From: an uncultured Fodinibius sp.
GTDB taxonomy: Bacteria > Bacteroidota > Rhodothermia > Balneolales > Balneolaceae
Assembly: GCA_913056455.1 (NCBI GenBank)
Contig: CAJXMJ010000003.1
Span: forward strand, 217,149-281,148
DNA: 64,000 bases
Direction: 5' to 3'
In this document: positions 51,995 to 61,660 of the stretch, in pieces
How positions within the stretch are numbered: the stretch's first letter is position 1
Layout of the letters: every line of letters begins with the position of its first letter
Notes under the pieces: generated by a model
What the model saw: only the letters and a program-made list of their open reading frames with translations
The model's database searches: none
What the model was told of the DNA's origin: nothing
Position numbers and translations under genes: made by a program

Positions 51995-53350
51995 TTATGA
52001 CCTATTTTTTGTGAGCAGGTAAAATCGGATATTGTGTAAAATAGCGGCGATTGTCAGGCCGGCAATGAGTCCCATCCATAATCCCTGGGGACCAATACCG
52101 CGAGTAATTCCTAAATAATACCCAAGTGGCAGTCCCACCATCCAGTAGGCAATAAAATTAACGACCATAGGTACGGTGGTATCTTTAAGGCCGCGCAATG
52201 CACCGTAACCGCTGACTTGCAGTCCGTCCGAAATTTGGAAGATAGCGGCCATATATAGCAGACTGACTGCTACTTTTTGTACTTCCGCATCCTGAGTGTA
52301 CATGCTGGTAATGAGTTCGGGGAAGAGGTACATAATTATAGCGGTAATACTCATAAAAAAGGTAGCCATGGTAATACCAAGATAGCCTCGCTTGCGAGCT
52401 TCACTTATTGACCCCTTACCGATGGCATTACCGACGCGTGTAGTAATAGCCGTTGAAAGTCCGAAGGGGACCATAAAAGTCATCGCTGAAAAGTTAATGG
52501 CGACCTGGTGGCCGGCTACGGCCACAGCGCTAAGTGATCCCATCAGCAGGCTGACAAGAGCAAACATAGTGACTTCCATAGTAGAACTGAGTCCGATTGG
52601 GATGCCCACCTGCAGAAGTTCTTTTAGGTACTTCCATTCCGGAAGCCGCCAAGTAGAAAAGATTTCGAATCGGTCGTAAGGTTTGTGATTCATGGTAAAA
52701 AGAAGCATTCCCAAGAACATTACATAACCTACGAGTGAGGAGGCGTATCCGCATCCGACCGCACCGAGTTCAGGAAAACCCAGTTTCCCATACATTAACA
52801 CATAGTTGGCTCCAATATTGACAAAGACCCCGACGAGGGCGAAGTACATGGCCGGACGTGTTGCTGACATCCCTTCGTTAAAAAAGCGCAGGGCCATATA
52901 TCCACAGACGCCGAAAACACCCCATGAAATAGCATTCAGGTATCCTTGTGCAAGCGGAATAATATCCGGCGTTACATCAAGAAAATGCATGACAAACTCA
53001 AGATTACGAATAAGAAAAAAGATGGGAACAGCCAGCATCAGGCAGAGCCACAAACCCTGCCGGACATTAACACCAATTTTATCGAAATTACGTCCGCCAA
53101 CATGTTGCGCTACGATAGGAGTGAGAGCCATAAGCGTACCCGCAGCAAGCATCATAAAAGGCATAAAAACAGCCCCGCCCACAGCTACTGCCGCAAGATC
53201 TTGTGCAGAAAGGTTCCCTGCCATCACGGTATCCACAAAGTTCATCGACATTTGTAAGAGTTGGGCGATGATTACCGGCAGACCGATCTTTAGTGTAATG
53301 CCGGCCTCTTTACGAAGGCTATATTTTTCGGATTTCAAATAAGCGAGCAT
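51995..53350 (-). CDS. MATE-family efflux transporter
   Basis: 12-TM profile; LPVIIAQLLQMSMNFVDTVMAGNLSAQDLAAVAVG. Confidence 0.95.
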   Translation of the reverse strand: MLAYLKSEKYSLRKEAGITLKIGLPVIIAQLLQMSMNFVDTVMAGNLSAQDLAAVAVGGAVFMPFMMLAAGTLMALTPIVAQHVGGRNFDKIGVNVRQGLWLCLMLAVPIFFLIRNLEFVMHFLDVTPDIIPLAQGYLNAISWGVFGVCGYMALRFFNEGMSATRPAMYFALVGVFVNIGANYVLMYGKLGFPELGAVGCGYASSLVGYVMFLGMLLFTMNHKPYDRFEIFSTWRLPEWKYLKELLQVGIPIGLSSTMEVTMFALVSLLMGSLSAVAVAGHQVAINFSAMTFMVPFGLSTAITTRVGNAIGKGSISEARKRGYLGITMATFFMSITAIIMYLFPELITSMYTQDAEVQKVAVSLLYMAAIFQISDGLQVSGYGALRGLKDTTVPMVVNFIAYWMVGLPLGYYLGITRGIGPQGLWMGLIAGLTIAAILHNIRFYLLTKNRS

Positions 53351-53446
53351 TTAAGGGTATACTGCTTTAGGAAAGAGAAAATTTCGATTTCAGGGAATCG
53401 CGTATGGTACAAAAAAAGAGAAGGAAAAGTAAGCCGGGAGCGGATG

Positions 53447-56400
53447 TTATTTCTGTGGCAGTTTAATCACAAAGGTGGTGCCTTCGCCTTCGACTGATGC
53501 AAAGCTGATACCGCCTTCGTGGGCCTCAATAATTTTTTTACAAATTGCCAGTCCCAGACCGGTGCCACTCGATTTGGTCGAGAAGTTGGGTACAAAGATA
53601 TTGGGACGATCGTCTTCGGCAATACCACTGCCGTTGTCTTCCACTTCTATAAATACATTTTGCTGATGATGGTACAGCCGAAGTACAATCTCTCCGTTTT
53701 CATCGGGCATCGCTTCGTACGCATTTTTTACCAGGTTAATGATGACACGCTTCAGTTCATCTTGAATTCCTTGAACCTGGACAGGGTGCGGTGGTACTTC
53801 CAGGTTAATAGTAACTTTTTCATCGTGCTCATACAGTTTTGCGACTGAGGTTAAAATGGTTTTTAAATTGACCTCCTTAAAATCTTCGGTCAGGGGTTGC
53901 GAAAACTTTGAAAAGTCAGATGCTATATTGCTGAGCGACTGGATTTGTTCGATTAAGTTGGCAGTAATTTTCTGTACCCGTTTTTTAAGCTCTTCCGGAT
54001 TTTGACTATCGCTTTTGAGTTGTCGTTCCAAGTGTTGAACATTTAGTTTCATTGGGGTAAGCGGATTCTTAATCTCATGGGCTACCTGCTGGGCCATCTC
54101 TTTCCAGGCGGCTTCGCGTTCGGCAGCAGCCAACTCTTTTTGAAGCTTTTTGAGTCGGGTAACCATGTTGTTATAAGCTTCGGCAAGGTTTCCGATTTCA
54201 TCGTCACTGGTAACCGGAATAGTGGTATCAAGATTCCCGCCCGATATCTTATTGAGTCCGCGCTGGATATAAACTAAAGGACGCGTAAGTTGTTTTGAAA
54301 TAAAGGTTGAGGCAAGGATAAATAATCCAAAAACAAACAAGTAAACGAGTATAAGATAGCTGATGGTCTCTAATAATTGTTGGTCGTACTTTGGTGATTC
54401 TAAAAACGTAGGAATGGCAATAGTAGCTATCGGTGTACTTTGATTGTTTAGGATGGTGCGATAGCCGATAAGTAGGTTCTGTCCGGCCAGCCGTACATTT
54501 GAGTAAGCATCCTGCCGGTCGCGATTGATTAGCTGGTTATATATATCATAAGGCAGTGCTGCGGGCAAAAGATGCTGCTGATAAATCTGTGGAGTTGTGG
54601 TTTCTGTAACGGTTCGTCCGGTATAAAAGCTGGCGTCCACGTCAAGGGGAGTAGTTAACGAGTCTAATGAGAATGAGGATCCGAGCTGGTTTTTATTGCG
54701 AATAACTTGGTTCGACTCAATGGTGTTAGATAGGCGTTCAAGCTTATCAACCAGCTCTTGTCGTACAATATCACGATTTTGCTGTTTTATAGCATAATGG
54801 GAGGAGGCGATAAGAAATCCCAGAAAGATTAGGGTAGCCAGTAGGAAACTGTCGATCAGGCGATCTTGAAAACTTATGTTAGAGCCAAGAAATCGGGAAG
54901 TGAAATTTGGCAGTGCCTGCCTGATTAACAAAATGAGACCACCGATCAACAAGAGAAAAAAGCTGAAACGGAAAAATGAAAAAAGAATGACCCTGTAACC
55001 CGGCAGGGTAGTACTTGCTTTGATGATGTTGTCTTGGGATTCATTCCAAAACAAAGTACGGTACGAGAATGTGTCAGTTTGGTTAGTTACATAGATGAGG
55101 GTATCATTTTGTAAAGCATTAAGTTGACTCTCGTCTAAGGTACGGTACTTTGGAAAATAGTTGGTAAAGCCCTGCTGCACTGAATTTACAAGCTTTGCGT
55201 TTTGGAAGGTTTGCAAGAGATAAGGCGTGTTCAGGTCTTCAAAGCTAAGCCTGGACATGACCGTACGGATAGGCTTATTGTATTCTGGACGCTCCTGGTA
55301 TACCGAGCAAAGAATCCAGGCGATGGGCTCTTGATCAGAAATACCGAAAATGGGTATCCATCCACGATAAAAAGTGCGATACTCTTGCTGGTTGACAAGT
55401 TGTGGTAATTGCACAACCGGTCGGATTGTGGATTTGGTAATCTGTTCAATTTCGGTGACAACCTGCAGTGTCGATATGTTATACCTATTCACCCAATTAG
55501 GCGAGTTGAGGTCAGTAGCATAATCTCCAATCAGTTCTCCTGAGGAGTTGACAAGCTGAAGGTTTAAGGAATAGGTATTGCTTCTGGGAGAAATATAATC
55601 ACTTATCGTCTGGGTAAATCGGGTTTGTAAATTGGATCTGTTTTCTTGCAGGTCTTGTGTGGTAATCCCTCGAAAACTTTCCTCAAGTCTGATGAGCAGG
55701 TTACGAGTAAGGCGTTCTGCAAAGTGATCTTCTTCTTGAGCATAGCTTGATGCCCTCTTCCACAGTTTGTCATCGGTGCTATTGAGGGCTGCCTGATATA
55801 TTGTTGGCAAACAGACAATGGCAATGAGAAAGGATCCAATAATGGTTTTTCTGAGGTGTGATTTGTTAGTTAGATTGTTTAGATCCCTTTCATAAGTGAT
55901 GGCAATGGTCAGTACAATGATAAATCCCATAATGCTGCTGTAGAACAGCCAGTTGAAGATAAACCGCTCGGGAATAAATAGCTGGGCAACAAATAGGCTG
56001 ATGATAAAACTGACAGATAATACTGAGGAAGTAAGCTTGAGATGTTCGCGAGAAAATCGAAATAACATACGATTTATAACAACCAGTATGTTGCCAGCAG
56101 CTAAGGTTGCCATGCCCAGTACAAGGTATAAAATGATGGTTCCCGGTTCGGGGAAAATGCGTAAGTCGAGAAGGGCGACGCCTGCATCATTGGTTGCCTG
56201 AAATAGCATCTTAAAGAAGCTAAGAATGGCTAAGGTATTAACAACTCCAAAAATGCCAGCTAAACTAATGACGCTTAGATACCAGTCGGCTTTGAGTTCG
56301 TGCTTGTATTCCTGCAGCTTTCGTGTTATCACTAAAGAGGCAAAAAGTGCAAATGCAGCATTTGTAAATGAATAACTTAAATTGGTGACTAAATTAACCC

Positions 56401-57331
56401 ACTCTGTACTATCCGATGATGAGATCGAAAGTATCCAGTAGGATAGTAGGTTTGAATAGGAGAAAATTGCCCATCCAATGATGACAAAGAACAGTTGTAC
56501 CAAGAGGGCTTTCCATAAAGAAAGATTTTCGGCAGCTATAAAGAGGATGAAAATAATGATTGCAAAACTGAGGGCGGCAAAGATGGATCGCCAAAAGGTA
56601 TTGTTTGCTTCCCACTCTGCCCGGTTTTGTTCAAATTCATCGGCGGTAGCGTAAACTACACCAACAGAATCTCCCTGAAGATTTGTTAGGGGCTTACTTT
56701 GAACGGTTTGGGCCGGCGGATCACTAAAAATGCTAAAGCCAAGGGGATACGAAGTTGAGAAATTATCAGAGTTAAACAGGCTGAATTCGCTATTGTCGCC
56801 TATAGAGAGAGGATTGTTTTGTTGGACCCGATAGGTGGTAAATAGGTCGTATTCGACTGTGCCTGAACTGTCTTGAATACTGAACGGAATATGGCACTCC
56901 CAAAAAATAACATTGTTATGTCTTCTGAGGGTGAGATTAGGGGTGGATGAATCTTGATCGTGAGCTTGGGAAGTGTTTTGTAGCGCAAATCCTCTCCAGA
57001 TGACAGGTTCATTATCATGATATAAAGCTGCACCCCATAAGTCGGGAATCTGGTTAATAGTATTATAAAGATACTGGTCGGATCTGTGTTGAAGAAGCGG
57101 TACTTGAAGAGTATTCGCCAGATTCTGTGTGTTAGATAGTAGTCTTTCTTGCCTTTCCTGAAAATAATCGGAGGCTTGGGTAAGGCTGTTCTCTATGACT
57201 TCTTTATTCGTTGCGGCTGATGGCTTTATCCCATAGCGCCATCCCTCGAGGAGTAATAGCGTTACAAGCAAGACCAGTAACGACCAGCCCAGCCAGCGAT
57301 AAAATTGTTTATTTGAAGAAAAGTTAACCAT
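53447..57331 (-). CDS. Very large multi-TM sensor histidine kinase with HAMP, HisKA and HATPase
   Basis: HAMP (RPLVYIQRGLNKISGGNLDTTIPVTSDDEIGNL), HisKA (WKEMAQQVAHEIKNPLTPMKLNVQHLERQ), HATPase (VEDNGSGIAEDDRPNIFVPNFSTKSSGTGLGLAICKKI); two extracytoplasmic regions and an internal TM block. Confidence 0.93.
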   Translation of the reverse strand: MVNFSSNKQFYRWLGWSLLVLLVTLLLLEGWRYGIKPSAATNKEVIENSLTQASDYFQERQERLLSNTQNLANTLQVPLLQHRSDQYLYNTINQIPDLWGAALYHDNEPVIWRGFALQNTSQAHDQDSSTPNLTLRRHNNVIFWECHIPFSIQDSSGTVEYDLFTTYRVQQNNPLSIGDNSEFSLFNSDNFSTSYPLGFSIFSDPPAQTVQSKPLTNLQGDSVGVVYATADEFEQNRAEWEANNTFWRSIFAALSFAIIIFILFIAAENLSLWKALLVQLFFVIIGWAIFSYSNLLSYWILSISSSDSTEWVNLVTNLSYSFTNAAFALFASLVITRKLQEYKHELKADWYLSVISLAGIFGVVNTLAILSFFKMLFQATNDAGVALLDLRIFPEPGTIILYLVLGMATLAAGNILVVINRMLFRFSREHLKLTSSVLSVSFIISLFVAQLFIPERFIFNWLFYSSIMGFIIVLTIAITYERDLNNLTNKSHLRKTIIGSFLIAIVCLPTIYQAALNSTDDKLWKRASSYAQEEDHFAERLTRNLLIRLEESFRGITTQDLQENRSNLQTRFTQTISDYISPRSNTYSLNLQLVNSSGELIGDYATDLNSPNWVNRYNISTLQVVTEIEQITKSTIRPVVQLPQLVNQQEYRTFYRGWIPIFGISDQEPIAWILCSVYQERPEYNKPIRTVMSRLSFEDLNTPYLLQTFQNAKLVNSVQQGFTNYFPKYRTLDESQLNALQNDTLIYVTNQTDTFSYRTLFWNESQDNIIKASTTLPGYRVILFSFFRFSFFLLLIGGLILLIRQALPNFTSRFLGSNISFQDRLIDSFLLATLIFLGFLIASSHYAIKQQNRDIVRQELVDKLERLSNTIESNQVIRNKNQLGSSFSLDSLTTPLDVDASFYTGRTVTETTTPQIYQQHLLPAALPYDIYNQLINRDRQDAYSNVRLAGQNLLIGYRTILNNQSTPIATIAIPTFLESPKYDQQLLETISYLILVYLFVFGLFILASTFISKQLTRPLVYIQRGLNKISGGNLDTTIPVTSDDEIGNLAEAYNNMVTRLKKLQKELAAAEREAAWKEMAQQVAHEIKNPLTPMKLNVQHLERQLKSDSQNPEELKKRVQKITANLIEQIQSLSNIASDFSKFSQPLTEDFKEVNLKTILTSVAKLYEHDEKVTINLEVPPHPVQVQGIQDELKRVIINLVKNAYEAMPDENGEIVLRLYHHQQNVFIEVEDNGSGIAEDDRPNIFVPNFSTKSSGTGLGLAICKKIIEAHEGGISFASVEGEGTTFVIKLPQK

Positions 57332-57373
57332 AGCCTCAACAATCAGTTCCTTGATACGGAATATGAACCGAAA

Positions 57374-58348
57374 TTAAGGCTGAATCAAGTTGGGAATTTC
57401 TGAAGCTGGCTGGCCTTCTAATACGCCAATGATGGCATCGGCTGCGAGCATGCCGATGGCTTCACGGGTTTTATGGCTGGCACTGGCAATATGTGGTGTT
57501 CGAATGCAGTTTGGCGCAGTTTTGAGTTTGGGATGCAGATCAGGTTCATTTTCAAAGACATCAAGGCCAGCCCCTCCAATTGTTTCGTTATGCAGGGCAT
57601 GAGCAAGAGCCTCTTCATCAACGACGGGTCCGCGTGAAGTATTAATTAAAATAGCATCTTCCGGCATCAGGGAGAGTATCTCTTCATTTATCAGGTGATG
57701 CGTTTCTTCGGTGAGCGGACAGTGAAGGGTTGTGATATCCGACTCTGCAACGAGCTCTTGAAGAGTTGAACAGTATTGGGCGTCAAGTTGCTTCTCTAAT
57801 TCAGAGTCCACTTTACTTCGGTTGTGGTAAGTGATTTGCATTCCCAGTGCTTTCGCCCTGCGAGCTACGCCCGTTCCAATACGTCCCATGCCGATGACGC
57901 CAAGCGTGCTGCCGTTCAGTTCTTTTCCCAGAAAACCGAGCGGTTCCCAGTTATTGAACTTTCCGTCCAACAGGTATTTCTGCGCTTCAACTAAGCGGCG
58001 CGATACGGCAAGCATAAGTCCGATCGTAAATTCTGCACAGGAATCGGTGAGTACGTCCGGCGTATTGGCCACCGCCACGTCGTATTTTTGGGCTGCTTCA
58101 AGATCAATATTGTTATAGCCGACTGCGTGATTGGCAATAATATCAAGATTAGCACCCGCAGCAATAACCTTTTCTGTTATTGGATTAGAGAGCATTGGCA
58201 ACAATGCATCATAGGCGGGAATATCATCAATTAATTTCTGCTCGTTGTTATAAGTGCCTCGCTCTCCTACATCTACTTGATATCGTTTTTTGAGCTTATC
58301 AATTACGGACGGAATGATGGGTTCTGTAATGAGGACTCGTTTAGACAT
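57374..58348 (-). CDS. 2-hydroxyacid dehydrogenase (glyoxylate/D-glycerate dehydrogenase-like)
   Basis: NHAVGYNNIDLEAAQK, LGVIGMGRIGTGVARRAKALGM, INTSRGPVVDEEAL. Confidence 0.94.
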   Translation of the reverse strand: MSKRVLITEPIIPSVIDKLKKRYQVDVGERGTYNNEQKLIDDIPAYDALLPMLSNPITEKVIAAGANLDIIANHAVGYNNIDLEAAQKYDVAVANTPDVLTDSCAEFTIGLMLAVSRRLVEAQKYLLDGKFNNWEPLGFLGKELNGSTLGVIGMGRIGTGVARRAKALGMQITYHNRSKVDSELEKQLDAQYCSTLQELVAESDITTLHCPLTEETHHLINEEILSLMPEDAILINTSRGPVVDEEALAHALHNETIGGAGLDVFENEPDLHPKLKTAPNCIRTPHIASASHKTREAIGMLAADAIIGVLEGQPASEIPNLIQP

Positions 58349-58353
58349 AAATC

Positions 58354-58770
58354 TTACAAATGATATGAGCTGCCGTTAACGATTACTTTTGTTTGAGTGC
58401 TTATTTCTTCTTCGGCGATGTCATTATAGATATATGAGAAAGGAGTGAGCACTTGAGAGCACATCATGTCGGGATTCCGCCATGCCTGTATATCCAAATG
58501 CAGCGAGTCGTCGACAGTGCGATGGCTAACATGCTGGAGTTTTGTGCAGGCATCCGGAAAAGTTCCACTGATCAACAATGCGGGCTCGTCGTGATTTGAT
58601 AATTTTTTAACAGAGTCGATATACACTTTTGATTGCTGATACGGTTCATCGCCGGGCTTCTGAATAGTTACCAGGTTTTCATAGGAGTCCACAGTATCAC
58701 TTTTTTGTGACGAGGAAGCGCAGCCAATGATCAAAATAAAAATTGTAACAGTATAAAGTAGTAGTCGCAC
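58354..58770 (-). CDS. Putative lipoprotein
   Basis: Lipobox ILIIGCASSSQ; 138 aa. Confidence 0.65.
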   Translation of the reverse strand: MRLLLYTVTIFILIIGCASSSQKSDTVDSYENLVTIQKPGDEPYQQSKVYIDSVKKLSNHDEPALLISGTFPDACTKLQHVSHRTVDDSLHLDIQAWRNPDMMCSQVLTPFSYIYNDIAEEEISTQTKVIVNGSSYHL

Positions 58771-58771
58771 G

Positions 58772-59185
58772 CTATTGGTTGTCTTCTATTTTTCGAACAG
58801 GAGCATCGTTCCACATCCGTTCAAGAGCATAATATTCACGCAGCTCCTTTTTAAAGATATGAACCACAACGTTTACGTAATCAAGAATAACCCATCGGCG
58901 TGTTTCCCGACCCTCTTCTTGCCAGGCTTTTTCATTTAGTTGCTCTTTGGTTTCTTTATTGACGTTGTCAGCAATCGCTTTAATTTGCACATCGGTATTA
59001 GCATGACAAATAACAAATTTGTCGGCCAATGTAGTTAGTTCATGTACGTCAAGCACGGTAATGTCTTCGGCCTTGCGGTCGAGGAGGGCTTCACCAATAA
59101 CCTCGATAAGTTTGTCAGAATCAACCGTTCTCTGGTCACTGGAACTACTAAACTGTTGATTTGTTTTGGGGGATGTTTTTGTCAT
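58772..59185 (-). CDS. rsfS: Ribosome silencing factor
   Basis: LDRKAEDITVLDVHELTTLADKFVICHANTDVQIKAIADNV; WVILDYVNVVVHIFKKELREYYALERMW. Confidence 0.95.
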   Translation of the reverse strand: MTKTSPKTNQQFSSSSDQRTVDSDKLIEVIGEALLDRKAEDITVLDVHELTTLADKFVICHANTDVQIKAIADNVNKETKEQLNEKAWQEEGRETRRWVILDYVNVVVHIFKKELREYYALERMWNDAPVRKIEDNQ

Positions 59186-59195
59186 ATAGTATATA

Positions 59196-59645
59196 TTATA
59201 ATTTAAGTGATTTGTAATCGGAACCGATTACCACGGTAGCATCCAGGTAAAAGTCTTCTGATGCTTCTATGAAAACATGTTCTTCTGCGATGCCAAGTGC
59301 ATCGGCAACGCGCTTAGCATTTTTTGTGTCGAAAGTCCGGGCAATAACAACGGTATTCTGCATATCAAAATTTTTGAAATTCCCGGTTTCAACCACGTCA
59401 AAGCCATTTTTACGCAATGCTGAGGTAAAGTTGTTGGCCAGGCCCGGAACGCCACAACCGTTTAGGACTTCAAGTTGGATAATATCTCCAATTAGCTCTG
59501 GATTATTTGTAGCTCGCTGATTTTCGATACGCGGATAGATGATTCGTGTAAATAATCCGAAGATAAGAATCGCCAATAAAAGGCTTAGAAAGCCAATGGT
59601 AGCGTTTAGGGCAAAAGAGTTCGTTTCGCTATTCTTTGATGTCAT
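59196..59645 (-). CDS. LytR C-terminal-domain protein, membrane-anchored
   Basis: N-terminal TM; IQLEVLNGCGVPGLANNFTSALRKNGFDVVETGNFKNFDMQNTVVI. Confidence 0.88.
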   Translation of the reverse strand: MTSKNSETNSFALNATIGFLSLLLAILIFGLFTRIIYPRIENQRATNNPELIGDIIQLEVLNGCGVPGLANNFTSALRKNGFDVVETGNFKNFDMQNTVVIARTFDTKNAKRVADALGIAEEHVFIEASEDFYLDATVVIGSDYKSLKL

Positions 59646-59667
59646 TAATTATTATTGAATCCGAGAC

Positions 59668-60204
59668 TCAAAAGTTGCGATCATGGAATGGTGATACAAA
59701 AGGATTATGTCGCATGCCCGAAGACCATGGATTCATTCCGTATCCATAACTGGGTAGCTGTTGGAACTGAATGCTGATGTTACTCCGATCGCTAATCTGA
59801 TAATTAAGTTCAGCGTTGCGGATTAAAAACTGGGTATCCATACCGCTGCTGGAATTTGGAGACATCATGCTGTTTCCAAACGGTGAATGCAGCAGGGATA
59901 AGTCTACTCGTCCGGTCAGATCTTCCGAAAAGAAGAAATGCATAGTGTTGGTATAGGCATTCATGTTTTGAAATTGTCCGCCGGCGCTCGAAAACATCAT
60001 CGAGTAGGAGTGATCCATCTGCATGTTAAACAAGTTGCCAAGATCAGCACCTTGGCTGGGATCGTTTTGCTTGATGATGGGGCCCATCAATTCAGAGCTA
60101 TTATTGACTTCTGATCTCAGTTGAGCATGAGAAACCGAGCTTAACCCGATCAAAAATAAAACAACTAAGCTTACCGTTGATATAAATGCTGTTTTTTTCA
60201 TCAT
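59668..60204 (-). CDS. Hypothetical secreted protein (Met/Ser/Asn-rich)
   Basis: Signal peptide (FISTVSLVVLFLIGLSSVSHAQ); 178 aa; no family recognised. Confidence 0.65.
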   Translation of the reverse strand: MMKKTAFISTVSLVVLFLIGLSSVSHAQLRSEVNNSSELMGPIIKQNDPSQGADLGNLFNMQMDHSYSMMFSSAGGQFQNMNAYTNTMHFFFSEDLTGRVDLSLLHSPFGNSMMSPNSSSGMDTQFLIRNAELNYQISDRSNISIQFQQLPSYGYGMNPWSSGMRHNPFVSPFHDRNF

Positions 60205-60226
60205 AAGACAGATACTAGTTTTTGAA

Positions 60227-60262
60227 TCTCTTAACAGCTAATATTCTCTTAACAGCTAATAT
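60227..60262. repeat. Exact 18-bp tandem duplication TCTCTTAACAGCTAATAT x2
   Basis: Two adjacent identical copies, 60227-60244 and 60245-60262. Confidence 0.9.
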
Positions 60263-60412
60263 AACGATTAGCTCTCAAAGAAAGTATAATAAAGTCTCTA
60301 TCTAAGATAAAGAACTGAGTACGATAAATTAATAGGTAATAAAAACCGTAGAAGATACAATTGCGGGACTTGCCAAAGCGTGATTAACTGGCAGGGTAAT
60401 AGTAGGTCTATG

Positions 60413-60499
60413 CGGAGGTGGAGGGATTCGAACCCCCGGAACCCAAAAAGGTTCAACGGTTTTCGAGACCGCCCCATTCGACCGCTCTGGCACACCTCC
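60413..60499 (-). tRNA. tRNA-Ser (anticodon CGA)
   Basis: Reverse complement GGAGGTGTGCCAGAGCGGTCGAATGGGGCGGTCTCGAAAACCGTTGAACC...GGTTCGAATCCCTCCACCTCCG; class II variable arm. Confidence 0.94.
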
Positions 60500-60610
60500 A
60501 TGCTAAATATTGCCGTTTGTCCTACGGAATAAAATAGAGTATATTTGGAACGCTTTGAATCTGACTAAAATACCGGTTAAGCAAAACAAATAAAAGCCCA
60601 TAGTTCGATA

Positions 60611-61657
60611 ATGAAACTTACCGATTTTAAATTTGAGACAGAAGACTTTAATGTTCCCGAAGAACCTGTACAGCCCCGTGATGCTGCTAAGCTGATGGTT
60701 TTGAATCGAGAAGATCAATCCATCAAGCATGAAACATTTGCAGACATTCACAAATACATGGATGAGGGTGATGTTTTAGTATATAACAACACGAAGGTTT
60801 TCCCCGCACGATTAAAGGGTAAGAAAGAAAAAACCGATGCCGATATTGAGGTATTTTTACTTCGGGAACTTGTGCCGGAGAACATGCTTTGGGATGTATT
60901 GGTAGAGCCTGCTCGAAAAATTCGTATTGGGAACAAATTATATTTTGGCCCCAATCTGATGGCTGAAGTGATCGATAATACAACCTCCCGTGGCCGAACA
61001 ATCCGTTTTCTTTTTGAGGGGTCAAACGAAGAGTTGTATCATATTCTGGATAATATCGGTGAGATGCCCCTCCCTCCATATATAGAGCGTGAAGCACGTG
61101 AGGAGGACAAAGAGCAGTATCAGACTATATTTGCCAAAGAACGCGGGTCGGTTGCGGCACCTTTTGCAGCCATGCATTTTACCGAAGAGCTGGTTGAAAA
61201 ATTGGAGGATAAAGGCGTTGAGATGTTACCTATCACTATGCATATCGGATGGGGAACATTTCGTCCGTGCGAGGTAGAAGATTTGACGAAACATCGAACC
61301 GATTCTGAGAACTATTATATATCTGAAGAAACATCGTCCAAAATTAATGAAGCTCTGGCTGATGATGATCGCAAAGTTGTAGGATGTGGGACAACCTCGG
61401 TACGAACTATTGAAACAAGTATTACTGCAAGCGGTATTTCAAAGCCGGGTACAGGCTGGACCGATAAATTTATCTTTCCGCCATATGATTTTAAAATAAC
61501 CGAAGGCGTTATTACTAATTTCCATCGCCCGGAGTCAACAATGTTAATGTTGGGTGCTGCTTTTGCCGGGTATGACTTTTTGATGGAAGCCTATGAGGAA
61601 GCGCAGGAAAAAGATTATCGTTTCTTTGCTTTCGGTGACTCAATATTGATACTCTAA
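60611..61657 (+). CDS. queA: tRNA preQ1(34) S-adenosylmethionine ribosyltransferase-isomerase
   Basis: DVLVYNNTKVFPARLKGKK; MHIGWGTFRPCEVEDLTKHR; GTTSVRTIE; TNFHRPESTMLMLGAAFAG. Confidence 0.97.
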   Translation: MKLTDFKFETEDFNVPEEPVQPRDAAKLMVLNREDQSIKHETFADIHKYMDEGDVLVYNNTKVFPARLKGKKEKTDADIEVFLLRELVPENMLWDVLVEPARKIRIGNKLYFGPNLMAEVIDNTTSRGRTIRFLFEGSNEELYHILDNIGEMPLPPYIEREAREEDKEQYQTIFAKERGSVAAPFAAMHFTEELVEKLEDKGVEMLPITMHIGWGTFRPCEVEDLTKHRTDSENYYISEETSSKINEALADDDRKVVGCGTTSVRTIETSITASGISKPGTGWTDKFIFPPYDFKITEGVITNFHRPESTMLMLGAAFAGYDFLMEAYEEAQEKDYRFFAFGDSILIL

Positions 61658-61660
61658 GTT

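Noticed and set aside
52806-53342. 178-aa plus-strand ORF
   Set aside because: Antisense to the MATE transporter.
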